DNA of 64,000 bases from Stenocarpella maydis (taxonomy: Eukaryota > Ascomycota > Sordariomycetes > Diaporthales > Diaporthaceae), in contig NQMI01000049.1 in the NCBI GenBank assembly GCA_002270565.1, forward strand, positions 168,315 to 232,314, given 5' to 3'. How positions within the stretch are numbered: the first letter of the stretch is position 1; each line of letters starts with the position of its first letter. Shown piece after piece: positions 33,934 through 44,598 of this stretch. The notes under the pieces were generated by a model. The model was not told the origin of the DNA. It made no database searches and was given only the letters and a program-made list of their open reading frames with translations. Both the position numbers and the translations under genes were made by a program.

Positions 33934-35829
33934 ATGTCGTTCCTTGGGGGAGGAGCTGAGTGCTCGACCTCGAACCCCATCGGCCAGCTCAGCAAGCATG
34001 CCCAGCAGGACAGCAGCCTCCAGCGGGATCGCTTCGTCAACAACGGCCTGGGCAGCTCTGCCCAGGGCTTCCGAACCAGCGCTGGCCCGAGCACCCCGGC
34101 CCTCGATGGCCAGATGAACGCCTTCATGCAGCAGAAACCCAACATGCCCGAGATGGCCTTTGACCGGTTACAAAGGCCAGGGCCCGGCGGTGCACAGACT
34201 CATATCGACCCTCCGCACCAGGGCGTCCACCTGAGGGCACAGTCCGCGTCGCCGTCCTTTTCGCCGTCCTTCTCCCCAGACGAGTTTGCAAAGTTCCAGC
34301 AGGCAAACCGCTCCATCGCCCAGAGGTCAAGCCCCGCGCCACAGCAGCAGTCCATGGCAGTCTCGACATACCAACGGCCCATGATGGGTAGTGGCATCTA
34401 CAGCCCCATGTCGTCTATGGGGATGATGCAGCAGCCAGGCATGTACGGCGCCATGTCCATGTACTCTCAGCAGAACCCCATCCAGACCGACGTCAAGGGG
34501 AAGGGAAAGGCAGTCGAGACCGAGGAGTCAACACAGGAGCTGCAGAAGAAATTCGAGGAGCAGTTCAACCTGCACGAGGAGACAGACGAGGTGGAGGAAA
34601 TAGAGCGCGATCTCAACGCGATGGATGAGAAACTGATGGAGTCCGAGACGGGCTTCGGAGATTTTGAGTCAATATGGAAAGGTATACAAAACAATGAGGC
34701 TGCCATGCGAGAGATGCCGGAGCAGGACCTCGACATCAAATGGGGCGATGGCTTGGATTCGTGGAACCCAGCCCGGAGCATGGCCGCAGACCCCCTCATC
34801 GAGGACTACTTGTTCGAGGAGGACAACCTCTTCAAGGACCAAGCAAATCCATTCGAAGAGGGTGTACGGATCATGGACGAGGGCGGCAACTTGTCCCTGG
34901 CCGCACTGGCTTTCGAAGCCGCCGTGCAAAAGGATGCGTCACACATTGATGCATGGGCTCGATTAGGCGCCGCACAGTCGCAGAACGAGAAAGAAGACGC
35001 CGCTCTCCGCGCATACCAACGCGTTCTGCAGCTCGACCCAAACAACCTCGACGCCCTCATGGGCCTCGCAGTATCATACACAAACGAGGGCTACGACAGC
35101 ACAGCCTACCGAACACTAGAGCGCTGGCTCTCGGTCAAGTACCCCCAGGTCATCTCCCAAGACAAGCTGTCTGACCCAGCGGACATGGGCTTCACGGACC
35201 GCGCAGACCTGCATTCCAAGGTAACGGACCTCTTCATCCAGGCTGCCCAGTTCGCCCCTGACGGCGAGCACATGGACCCGGATGTCCAGGTCGGGTTGGG
35301 CGTGCTATTCTACGGCAGCGAGGACTTTGACAAGGCAGTCGACTGCTTCGAGGCCGCCCTCAAGAGCAGCGAGCTGGGCATAGCAAACCAGCGGAACCAG
35401 AGGCACCTCCTCTGGAACCGGCTCGGCGCCACGCTGGCAAACAGCGGGCAGAGTGAGCAGGCCATCCACGCTTACGAGCAGGCCCTCGTTCTGCGGCCCA
35501 ACTTTGTACGCGCGCGCTACAACCTGGGCGTCAGCTGCATGAATATCGGCTGCTACGAACAAGCGGCTGGCCACCTGCTGTCGGCGCTCGACATGCACAA
35601 GATGGTGGAGAAGGCCGGGCGCGAGAGGGCGAGGGAGCTGCTCAGCGGGGCCGGTGACGGCGTCGGCGTCAGCGAGGAGCACCTGGACCGCATGACTACG
35701 CAGAACAGGAGCACCACCCTCTACGACACCCTGCGCAGGGTCTTCACGCTCATGAGCCGCCGCGACCTCAGCGAGAAGGTCGTCTTCGGCGTCGACCCGG
35801 ACGTATTCCGCCCCGAGTTCGAGTTCTAG
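33934..35829 (+). CDS. PEX5: PEX5, peroxisomal PTS1 import receptor
   Basis: The intronless gene encodes 631 residues. PEX5 binds C-terminal Ser-Lys-Leu-type signals in the cytosol and delivers cargo to the peroxisomal docking complex. The N-terminus MSFLGGGAECS carries the conserved Cys (residue 10) that is mono-ubiquitinated for receptor recycling in this family, followed by SNPIGQLSKHAQQDSSLQRD. A Met/Gln/Pro-rich disordered region runs to about residue 190. Then come an acidic helical segment, the conserved FGDFESIWKGIQ, DYLFEEDNLF and NPFEEGVRIM. The C-terminal TPR array (about residues 310-590) includes GNLSLAALAFEAAVQKD, AYQRVLQLDPNNLDALMGLA, AVDCFEAALK, WNRLGATLANSG and NFVRARYNLGVSCMNIG. 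Unusually, no tryptophan occurs before about residue 245 and no WxxxF/Y motif is present. Confidence 0.96.
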   Translation: MSFLGGGAECSTSNPIGQLSKHAQQDSSLQRDRFVNNGLGSSAQGFRTSAGPSTPALDGQMNAFMQQKPNMPEMAFDRLQRPGPGGAQTHIDPPHQGVHLRAQSASPSFSPSFSPDEFAKFQQANRSIAQRSSPAPQQQSMAVSTYQRPMMGSGIYSPMSSMGMMQQPGMYGAMSMYSQQNPIQTDVKGKGKAVETEESTQELQKKFEEQFNLHEETDEVEEIERDLNAMDEKLMESETGFGDFESIWKGIQNNEAAMREMPEQDLDIKWGDGLDSWNPARSMAADPLIEDYLFEEDNLFKDQANPFEEGVRIMDEGGNLSLAALAFEAAVQKDASHIDAWARLGAAQSQNEKEDAALRAYQRVLQLDPNNLDALMGLAVSYTNEGYDSTAYRTLERWLSVKYPQVISQDKLSDPADMGFTDRADLHSKVTDLFIQAAQFAPDGEHMDPDVQVGLGVLFYGSEDFDKAVDCFEAALKSSELGIANQRNQRHLLWNRLGATLANSGQSEQAIHAYEQALVLRPNFVRARYNLGVSCMNIGCYEQAAGHLLSALDMHKMVEKAGRERARELLSGAGDGVGVSEEHLDRMTTQNRSTTLYDTLRRVFTLMSRRDLSEKVVFGVDPDVFRPEFEF

Positions 35830-36699
35830 GCGGACTTCGAGGCCAGCGTCCTGTGGCAGACCATCTTGTAGGACCTGGCCAAGCATCACAGGCGAAGAAC
35901 TTGGAATTTCGCCTTTCGGGAGTTGCCCCTTTTCGCTTGGCCTCCCCGCTCCCAGGGGCTCTTGGTCGTGCTGGAAGGGAAAAGTTCCCCCCCCCCCGTA
36001 TCTCCCACAGGATTGGATCCCCCGGGTACACGCTCGACCCATCATCTGTTCTCGTCCTATCGTCTTTTCTCGTCCTTGGCACGCGTCTTCTTGTCCTGGT
36101 CTATATGAGGTCGCGCGCGTCACCTATGAGCAAAACCCAGTACCAGCGATAAGTATCTTATGACCTGGGGCTCAGGTTCCAGGCAACGTTTCGGAGGAGC
36201 TAAATGGGGAACCCAAATGTGCTGCGTACTTTGGATAGTCTTTGCATTCACGATTGAATCTTCTGACCAGGCAGGCAGTCCTGCAATAGCGAAACAGTCA
36301 CTATGAACAGGTAGCGGAGGTGTGTGGCGAGGGCGCCAAAGTACACAGTCCCTGTACCTGTACTCATTCGTATATATATGGGTATCAACCAGGTTCCGGG
36401 CGAGGGCCTCCACAAGCAGCAAGCAGACGAGAAAATGTGTCCTGTCCCGTGACGAACAAAGCTGTCCTCCATGTTGAGGCGACTTCCTGGCCGCAGTGCC
36501 CTCGTAATCATGCAGTGTCACAAATGGGTCTTCGCCACGATGTATCGTCTGTGAATGCTGTTCCTGACGACATCCCATAGTACTGTCCCCGGGGCTTCTC
36601 ATCCCAGTAGGGCCTAAGGGAACAAGCTCAAAGTCTTCAAGAACCAAGGCGGATCCCCAATCACTGTCATGTTTTACACCTCGAAGCAGTAGCACCACG
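35830..36699. other. intergenic between convergent PEX5 and REX1-like genes
   Basis: The 870 bp between two stop codons hold no recognisable gene. There is a C run near 35990. The stretch presumably holds both 3' UTRs. Confidence 0.55.
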
Positions 36700-38943
36700 T
36701 CATTTGACGCCAATGAAGGCGATTCCGTTCCTCGCCCTCTGTGCTGCTTTCTTGAGGGCCTGTTCCTCGCGGTCCGTCCATTTGACGCTCAGCTGGTCCC
36801 ACTTGGACCCGGGCGTGTTGTATTCGCGCTTCCACTGGGCGTGCATGGCCTGCAGCCTGCTCATCTCGCGCGGGTCGCCGCTGCCGCTGAGCACGATGAA
36901 GGCCGTGCACGGTGGGAGCGCGTCGTGGATCCGTCTCAGCCTCTCTGCCAGGCTACCGAGGCAGGTTTCGAGGACGGGTTTCTCCTTTGGAGACGCGGGC
37001 CCGGCGATGTCCTTTTGCTCCGGCGCTGCCAGGCTGTTCATGTCGAGGATGGCGTTGCTGAATATGGAATCCCTGAAGTCCGCACTCGAGTTGGCCGAGA
37101 ACGGGTTCTTCTTCGACGCCGCGTGCGCATCCTCCAGTTCCTTGGGCAGTCCTGCGGCATCGTCGGCATCCGTCTTTGCGCGGTTCCACCAGCCTTGGAG
37201 GGCCTCCAGCTCACGCATCCTCGCCCAGACAAAATCCACACCTCCGCCCTTAACCACCGCGCCGTCCGGGTCCCCTCTCACCGCCCGGAGCACCTTGTCC
37301 TCCACTTCAGCATCGCTCTTGCAGCCGTCCAACACGACCTCCGCCAGGTTGGCAACGCTGCGCTTGGCATCACCCCAGTCGACGGCCGCGGTGGATTTTC
37401 CGGTCGGAACGCCTCCAGCAGCACCGTGGCCGCCTTGGGCTTTGTAGCTGACGCCGGCGCGCGCGAGGCGCTTGAAGAGGTTCTCGCCGGATGCCTCCCC
37501 TGCGGCCCAGGCCTTGCCCTTCTCGCACTTCTTCTTCACCAGATCCAGACACGTCCTGGCGTCCTCGATGCTGTCGTGGCCGCTACTGGTGTTGTCACCC
37601 TTTTGCACCTCGCGGTTGAGGTACTTTTGGGCGAGCCATTTCAGAGAGTGCTTGAACGGTTGGCCTTTGGGGTGGGGAAATAGGACGGAGGTATCAGCAA
37701 TAAAGGGATGTGTCATCTTGAGAGCTTTCATGTCTGAGTCAAGGGAGTGGCCGACGAGTATCGTGCGCGGTGTTATCAGAGCGAGCAGGCGTTGTTGTAT
37801 GTCAGTCAGGGTTGTCGTGACTGGGTCGAGCATCTCCTTGGTGATGCCGGAGAAGCGCGTTACGTAGTCTGTGATGGTCTTTTCTGGCTTGACAAGCTCG
37901 TCGAGGACTACCTTGCCATCCCAGTTGACGACGCTGATCCTCGTAAGCGAGAACTCCCTCTCTCCTGTCATGCACATCTCGCAGTCGATGGCCAAGACGT
38001 CCCGGCCGGCGGTGACACTGCCTTGTTGGATTTCCTTCTCAGGAACGTCACCGTCTTCGAATTTGTCCACCTTGGTGTGGGTCCAGCCTTTGGGATCTAC
38101 GAAGGCCTCTCGCTGCTGGTCTGGCAGTAAGCAAGGGTGGACAGAGAAGCCATTCTCGACGTATTGTTCTGGTGTCAGGATGAACTCTGTGATGCGAGTC
38201 CGTACGTTCTGCCAGCCCTGCGGATCCCTGATGGGCTTTGGGCCCTTCCTCCCCTTGTCCTCGGCAGACTTTGGAGCAGGGGCAGTAAGGAAGGTGGCGA
38301 TGGGAGAATGCAAGCGGCCCTGCTTGTCGTCACCAGTGGCTCTGACAGGCCAGAGGTAGGGGAACATGTGAGCAAAGGGCTTGAGTGCCTCTGGCAGCTT
38401 CTCCTCTGAGAGGGGTCGCGGGTAGTAGTCATCGGGTGATGTTATGAGCCGCTCGACCGCTTGGGCGGGCGTCTTGTTATTGTAGACTGAGAAATCCACG
38501 TTCGGCTTGAACATGGCCTCCTCCAAGCCAGGTACAAGTACAGTGACAATCTTTCTGAATTGTGGCCTGTGCTTCACAGAGACCCATTGAGGAGCGGTGC
38601 CGTCGGCCATGATGTAAAGGACAAGGTCCCTCAGCTGGTTGAGGTTGACCTTGGACTGGAGCCTTGCCTGGTGTGAGAAAGTGATGGACGGATAGTTGGA
38701 TCCTTCTGGTTTGGGAGTCTTCTTAGATTTCTTGGTGGGGCGACGCTCGACGGTCTGCCAGTCGCCATCGGCTTTCTCATCATGTGGCCCATCCTCCCTG
38801 GACCGTTTTGTCCCCGCGCTTGATGCGCTGTGTGATGAGGCAGAGACGGTGTCCTGGAGTCTGGCGGTGGCGGTGGCGGCGGGCGACTCGCCGTTAGGGC
38901 CATTGGTCATTGTGTCATCCATGATGGACAAGAAAGTCGGCAC
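36700..38943 (-). CDS. REX1: REX1-like DEDDh 3'-5' RNA exonuclease
   Basis: The intronless gene encodes 747 residues. Rex1/Rnh70 trims 3' ends of 5S rRNA, tRNAs and 5.8S precursors in the nucleus. A basic N-terminus (KRSREDG, RRPTKKSKKTPK) precedes a conserved region (YPSITFSHQARLQSKVNLNQ and LVLYIMADGTAPQW). The exonuclease domain spans about residues 330-490 with all expected residues: LAIDCEMC (Asp, Glu), VGHSLDSDMKAL (Asp) and SGHDSIEDARTCLDL (His, Asp). A C-terminal region (about 500-747) ends KKAAQRARNGIAFIGVK, as in fungal homologues. Two start codons are plausible, 38943 or 38922 (MDDTMTNG). I give the longer; the shorter has the more family-like beginning. Confidence 0.93.
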   Translation of the reverse strand: MPTFLSIMDDTMTNGPNGESPAATATARLQDTVSASSHSASSAGTKRSREDGPHDEKADGDWQTVERRPTKKSKKTPKPEGSNYPSITFSHQARLQSKVNLNQLRDLVLYIMADGTAPQWVSVKHRPQFRKIVTVLVPGLEEAMFKPNVDFSVYNNKTPAQAVERLITSPDDYYPRPLSEEKLPEALKPFAHMFPYLWPVRATGDDKQGRLHSPIATFLTAPAPKSAEDKGRKGPKPIRDPQGWQNVRTRITEFILTPEQYVENGFSVHPCLLPDQQREAFVDPKGWTHTKVDKFEDGDVPEKEIQQGSVTAGRDVLAIDCEMCMTGEREFSLTRISVVNWDGKVVLDELVKPEKTITDYVTRFSGITKEMLDPVTTTLTDIQQRLLALITPRTILVGHSLDSDMKALKMTHPFIADTSVLFPHPKGQPFKHSLKWLAQKYLNREVQKGDNTSSGHDSIEDARTCLDLVKKKCEKGKAWAAGEASGENLFKRLARAGVSYKAQGGHGAAGGVPTGKSTAAVDWGDAKRSVANLAEVVLDGCKSDAEVEDKVLRAVRGDPDGAVVKGGGVDFVWARMRELEALQGWWNRAKTDADDAAGLPKELEDAHAASKKNPFSANSSADFRDSIFSNAILDMNSLAAPEQKDIAGPASPKEKPVLETCLGSLAERLRRIHDALPPCTAFIVLSGSGDPREMSRLQAMHAQWKREYNTPGSKWDQLSVKWTDREEQALKKAAQRARNGIAFIGVK

Positions 38944-40271
38944 CGAAATGGTTCTCTACAGCCTCGCCCAGAGATACAAGGAGGTATGTGTGATGGCGAC
39001 GAGTTGACGCCAAGGGTGATGAGAAGGAGAGTCGGCCGGGCAAGCAGGCCAGGCAAGCCGGGTAGGTGATCACTTTGCTTGCCCGAAAAAGTCGGCTTAT
39101 CTTATCGTGCTGCTGGGCCAGTCAATGATCTGCAGGATCTCATTAGCCTTCTGAAGGACAGAGGCTCCCCTACACTAGTGTACTCCGTAGTGTGTGTACA
39201 CTACCCTGTTCGGCATGTGCCGCCCCTAACGTTCCGCCACTCAAAGTGCAACTGCGCCCCCGTGGGGAAGCTGCTTGCAAGGCCAGGGGACCTGCTAAGT
39301 ACGGAGTACCTTCCTAGGTACTCAGGGTACCTAGGTAGGTACCTATACTTTTGTTTGCTTCCCATGAGCGACGACGGGAACCATTCAATCCCGTCGCATT
39401 CAAAATCTTGGGTGCAAATGCCATGGTCGAAGTTGCACTTCCCTGAACAACAACCACTGTGCAAGGAGCATACCCTCCCTGCCGTTCGCAGTGGGCGAGG
39501 TAGACAGCAGTGGCCTTGAATTGCATCTTGTCGTGGTTGATAACCGGGCAGGCTTTGAGGGATATGTATCAAATTTCCTGTTTCAGAGGTAGGATGGATA
39601 GTCTGAAGAATGACTCATTTTACAGTTGACCGCGTCCATACGAGAGGACTTGTATACTCGGAGCCCAGGTCTGTCTCCTTACTCCACGATCTCCTTCGTC
39701 CTGCTGGTAATATGGTGCGTGCAGACAACGATGGGCCGTCTTCATCAGATCTGACTCAGTTGAGAAGTGTTCCTCATGTCATCATGTTTTGCAAGTATAG
39801 CTCGCGGCGGTTGTAGAAGTTTCTCAAGCAAGTACAGATAGTATAATCAACTAACAAATGACACTTGCAGCTATTGCAGCAATCAATAGAGGTCACCCCA
39901 CTCGTGGATTCCTATCGGAGACATTCCGAAATAGAGGCTGAGTGGTTTCACATGCTTGGAAAATAACACCGCATGCATGAGTACCTAGGTAGTCACAGGA
40001 AGTACTCGACGTGGGTGAGTCGTCGACTGCCTCTCACAAAGTCGACTCTGACTCAGACTCGTTCCGTGTTGCACTGCGCATGGGCAGGCAAACTTGAGTA
40101 TCCTCCAGTGATTCCCATGAGACAACAACTGAATTCATAGGCGAGGGCTATCCAGGTCCGATCATGTACTGTTAGGCCTGCCTAAAGCTCGAACATGCTA
40201 TTGTCGCACACGGACCAAGATCGATGCGACTGTCTATCTACGACTCCATGTCCTCGAGACAGCCGCCCGTC
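38944..40271. other. intergenic with clustered palindromic words
   Basis: No gene is recognised. The stretch is notable for a cluster of related short words: TGTACTCCGTAG at about 39179, AGTACGGAGTACC at about 39298, and overlapping CCTAGGTA/GGTACC palindromes at 39310-39345, with another CCTAGGTAG near 39983. The REX1-like promoter must lie at its left end. Confidence 0.55.
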
Positions 40272-41994
40272 TTAGTCGACCTTGTCAACCTCCAAGAGAG
40301 GCTCGTCCGTCTCGAAGTCCTCCTTCATAATCTCAACAGCAAAGCCGGCGAGGTCCCCTATAGGCTGAAGGATCTGCTCCTTGAAGTACTTTGTGCCAGC
40401 CTCATCCCTGCTCCCTGCCCAGCCTCGTAGCAGCGCGGCCTCCTTCTCGCGGCCGGGAAGGCTACCGATATCCTGCAACATGCTCCTCGCCAGTTCGAGG
40501 ATCTCCCACTCCTCCGACTGCGCCACAGGGCCGTACTTCTCCACCATGAGCGCGAGCGCCTCGCACATGGAAACCTGGTCCGCCTGCAGCAGACATACCA
40601 TCACTCTCTGGTCGGTGATCTCGGTGAGCGCCTCCATCGCCGATGGTGGTGCCGTGTTGGTCAGCGTCTTGGCAATCACCATGAGACCCTTGAGCCGGCG
40701 CTCCTTGAAGGGGGCCGGGTACTTGTACGGCGCACAGTTGAGAGCCGCGAAGCACGCCACCGCGAGTGCGTGTGCGTAGCTCCCTATCTCCGTGTAGTAC
40801 ATGATGGAGTGCTCGACCGTCAGCGCCAGCGGCTCCTGCGCCCACATGCCGGCATCGATCAGAGGTCGGCACTGCCGCCACTGGTGCTTGAGCACCATGA
40901 GCCTCTCCTCAGTGGTCGTGGGACCTCGCGACCTCTCGGGGGTCTGGCAGGCGACGTAGATCTCATCGATGCCGTCCTTGAGCTCCTGGAGCCCCTTTTT
41001 GGACGTCGGCGGGCTGATTGCGGGCTTCCGGAGTTTCTGCAGGTTCGGGACCAGGCTGAAGGAGTTGAGGGGGATGACTGGCGATTGCTGGCAGACATCG
41101 TATACCGTCAGGTCATCTTTGCACCGCGGGCAGGTGCACTCGAAGTGGTACAGCGCCAGGCCGAGCTGTCGGAAGAGCTTCGGTTTCGTGAAGTCGATAT
41201 ATGAGATGTTGATCTCGTCGCCCGCCTTGATTGGCAGCTCGGCTTTGAGGAAAGCTTTCCGCTTGAGAAAGTTGACGTTCGCGTTGGGCACACAGGAGTG
41301 GTTCACCATGGCCAAGGTGGGATGCAGGAATATGCCCGCCTGGCCTGTGTCGACGTCAGTCCGGTCGAACGAGTTTGTCTGGATCTTGCACAGAATGTCC
41401 CTCGCGAGATGGAGCTGCTCGTCCTCCTCCTTCCTGCCCGCGTACGTCATGCCGCCATAGGCCTGGAGGCTGATATCCTTCCAGATGTCCTCCCTGGCCT
41501 TGAACTTGTCCAAATTGCCCTCCAGCCTCCCAAAGGCATTCCTCAGGTCCAGATCGTCATCCCATCTGAGCAAGACCTGGAGGAGGGCACGAACAGGGGT
41601 TGGCAGCCAATCCTGGTCGACCGACTCCTTGACCTTGCGGAAGCTCTTGCACTCTTGCTTGTGGATGAGGCTCCAGTGTTTTTTCTGGCAGTCACCACCG
41701 CAGTATGAGACAGATTTGCACCCCGTGCACGCTTTCGTGGGCACGTTGTGCGCCAGGCAGTTGCTGCATACTACCTTGGCAGACGAACCATTGGGGAGTG
41801 CTAGCGCGCGTTAGCAGTTGTGCAGACAACGGGATGCGGGAGCCGGTCTCACCCAGGATAGGGTCTGAGAAGGTTGCGATTAGATCCCCTGGCGCGAATG
41901 ACTTGGTAACGTACAGGCTACGGCCAACTGGCCCTGAGCCTTTGCTCCCGCGGACTTCCACGTTCGGCTGGGGGGAGGCGGTTGCCATGTTCAC
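40272..41994 (-). CDS. SET and MYND domain protein (SMYD-type)
   Basis: The predicted protein has 556 residues in two exons: 41994-41853 and 41800-40272. The 52 bp intron joins FSDPILA to LPNGSSAK. A split SET domain has the MYND zinc finger inserted: first SET part VEVRGSKGSGPVGRSLYVTK, then MYND with CSNC, CTGC, YCGGDC and HWSLIHKQEC (about residues 60-100). The second SET part (about 190-270) has LAMVNHSCVPNANV and GDEINISYID, and the post-SET cysteines are in FECTCPRCKDD. The NHSC and Tyr motifs needed for AdoMet binding and catalysis are present, so protein lysine methyltransferase activity is plausible. The substrate is unknown. A helical C-terminal domain (about 290-540) fits the family. 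Confidence 0.92.
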
Positions 41995-42900
41995 AGCTTC
42001 AACTTCCTAATAGCAAGCTCATCGCGTGGGGGTGAGCGGGAATCAATCGAGGCTTCGAGCCTACTTGGAGAATAGGTGACGACCTATAGACCCCTGAATG
42101 CACAGGCCTACGCTATTTGGGATCCCCCTACTGAATTAGGTAAGCCAAGCTGGTGGGGATAAAATGTCTTCTCGGTCGAGCAGCGATCCCCGTCAGCACA
42201 TGCCCAGCCTAGACTTTTCGACATCAGCAGCCGGCTTCCCAGGGACATTAACCAGTGTGCTCTACAAGAAGTCCTGTCGAAATAGACGCAGTAAGAGACT
42301 GGCTCAAGCTCCGCCCAGAGTGCAGCACAAACCCCGCGGGTCACTCTTTGCCGCGGTCACGGTAACAAGCAGCGAGGTGAGTTGTCGCCACACCCTCATC
42401 CCAGCTCTCGAGGATCAGGTTGTTGTCAATGATGAGATAAATTCTGCAATTCAGCAGCTGCTTCGGCCGTTCTGTTGACAAATATCACATCCCACCTCGG
42501 TGGGCCTGAAGACACGACCTGCAGGCCTCGAATCCTCATCGGGAGCCGGTTCGAGATGATTCATGCGCTAACCACAGCTGGCAGGGATTCAAGTCCTTGC
42601 CAAGTGCTCACGGTCACACAATTTCCTGTGGATTTCATCTTCACGGGTCATGCTACAACGTGGGAAGTAATCCTATCGAACTCGGGTGTTGTCCCAGAGC
42701 AGGACACATACGGGAGACCATCCCACAGGCGGCTGTCCCCTAGGACAGTGCCAGGCATGAGGAGCTACGACGAGCTGAGCATCTTGTATTGCGTTCTACC
42801 CGAGTGTTCTTGTTACTCGCATGGCTTATGGGTGAGGACATCGCTTATCTGGAAACCCCATCTAACTCACCGCCCTTGGACTGGAGAACCATGGAGGCAG
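41995..42900. other. intergenic, SMYD promoter and AKR 3' region
   Basis: No gene is recognised. A tRNA-like patch near 42520-42610 was examined and rejected because its stems do not pair. Confidence 0.5.
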
Positions 42901-43948
42901 CTAAGTGTCAGTGGGGACGAAGTCAGGGTAGCGAGCGCCCTTGACCTCCATCTTGTCCAGGATCTCATCAATCACGGCCATCTCCTCATCCGTCAGGTCC
43001 ACCAGCTTGGAATTTTCGTTGACCCGCTCGACCGTGGTGGCGCCTGGGATGGGGATGATGGTGGGCATGCCGGGCCTCTTGGACAGCGTCCTGATCCAAG
43101 CCAGTGCGAACTGGCCAGGAGTGCAGCCCTTCTTCTCAGCCAGCTCGTTGACCCTGTGCACCAGTGTGATATTGTGCTCAAAGTTGCCAGCCTGGAAGCG
43201 GGGAAAGTGCCTCCTCATGTCATCCTCTGGGATATCCTCTGGCGACTTGATCTGGCCGGTGAGCAGCCCACGGCCCAGGGGCGAGTAGGCGACGATGGGA
43301 ATGCTGTGCTTGGCGCAGGTGGCGGCGATACCGTTGGAGAGTGCCTCAGTTTGGAACAGGCTGAGCTCGATCTCGACGGCGACGACCTTTGTGATCTTTA
43401 CGGCCTCGAGCAGGGTCTCGTGGCGGACCTCACTGAGCGAGATGCCCCCCAGCTTGCCCTCGTCGATGAACTTCTGCATGGCGCCGAACGTCTCCTCCAT
43501 CGGGACGTTCTGGTCGCGGCGCGCGCACTCGAATATGTCGAGCTTCTTGCGCCCGTTGAGCTGCCTGATGACGTTGCCGATGGACCTGTTGATCTCGTCC
43601 GCGGTGCCCTTGGGCTCCCTGCCGTGCGCGCCCGCCGCGCCCTTGACGCTGAGAACGACCTTGTCCGCATCCTCGGGGTACTTCTTGAAGTAGCGCTCCA
43701 GGAGGACGAGGCTGTTATACTCCTGCGGGCCGTAGAACTCCCCGCCGTTGAAGAAGTTGCAGCCGTTATCGAGAGCTGCCTTGATGGCGGCGAAGGCCTG
43801 CTCCTCGGGGCAGGGATTTGCGCGCCATGTCAGGCCTGATCAGAGTGAGTGTCAGCCTGTGTTGGCCTTGCAAATACGTAGGATCGCTGCATATACCCAT
43901 GAGCCCATAGCCGATCGGGCCGACTTTTTGTCCGTTGATCTGAGGCAT
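42901..43948 (-). CDS. aldo-keto reductase, pyridoxal reductase (AKR8) type
   Basis: The predicted protein has 328 residues in two exons: 43948-43897 and 43835-42901, with a 61 bp intron joining YGLMG to LTWRANP. AKR8 enzymes reduce pyridoxal to pyridoxine with NADPH in the vitamin B6 salvage pathway. It begins with PQINGQKVGPIGYGLMG. NFFNGGEFYG contains the catalytic Tyr. KVVLSVKGA supplies the Lys. IFECARRD replaces the usual His region, a variation seen in this subgroup. AYSPLGRGLLTG, FALAWI and TIIPIPGATTVERVNEN form the C-terminal NADP-binding part. The catalytic Asp of most AKRs is Asn here (FFNGG). Substrate specificity is inferred from these subgroup features and could differ. Confidence 0.9.
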
Positions 43949-44598
43949 AATGACCTGTCGGAATCAGGCGTGAAGGTCTGTGAGTGATGGTGTGGAGCTT
44001 GTATGACGAAAGACTGTGCGCCTGGAGATGGAAGACCAATGCCGAATTTGGTGAGACCAGAATCGAGGGCCAGCAGCCTTCTTTTTATCTGCCTCTGAAG
44101 CTGCGAGGTTTATCCGCATCTATCTCCGATGGTCGCGACATGAGCGGCCAGTCGGGTAGATTCTAGCTTGTGGTGACAGCTACGGTGGCCCCAACCCCAA
44201 AGGGCAGCGCTTCCGAGCGGGTCACACTGACCTCGTTCGCGTCCGGCCTTAACGGCGCGCCCTCCTCCCTCCCGCGACCATACGACCGAGGGACCTCAAG
44301 ACACCATGAAGCATGAAGCCGCCCAGATGCGTCGACTCGTGATTGCCTACTGAAGAGAGACTTTGTGTTCTAAACCCTGAGCATTCCAAGCCAGGGGCCA
44401 CAACAGCCGCGTGGTCCTCGCGGCCTAGTCCTCGGAGCATTACGACTCGAATCCTTCAACATGTTCAACTCTCTACCCTTCTGCTTTTCTGAGAGCCCCA
44501 TAGGCAGATGCCAACACGCGGCCTGTGTCTAGCCATGGATGAGGCCATCTCCGGGCTGGGCTTGCACGAGCGACCACCGAAGCCATCCCACTAGTCAA
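43949..44598. other. intergenic, AKR promoter and CCCH-gene 3' region
   Basis: No gene is recognised in this 650 bp. It should contain the AKR promoter at its left end and the 3' UTR of the CCCH gene at its right end. Confidence 0.55.

Noticed and set aside
42520..42610. tRNA-like patch (GCGCTAACCAC, GGATTCAAGTCC, and TTCGAG words)
   Set aside because: On both strands I tried to fold a cloverleaf. The T-arm and anticodon stems have two or more mismatches and no acceptor stem closes.
42475..43839. 454-codon open frame on the + strand
   Set aside because: It is antisense to the AKR8-type reductase, whose exons, intron and motifs are clear.
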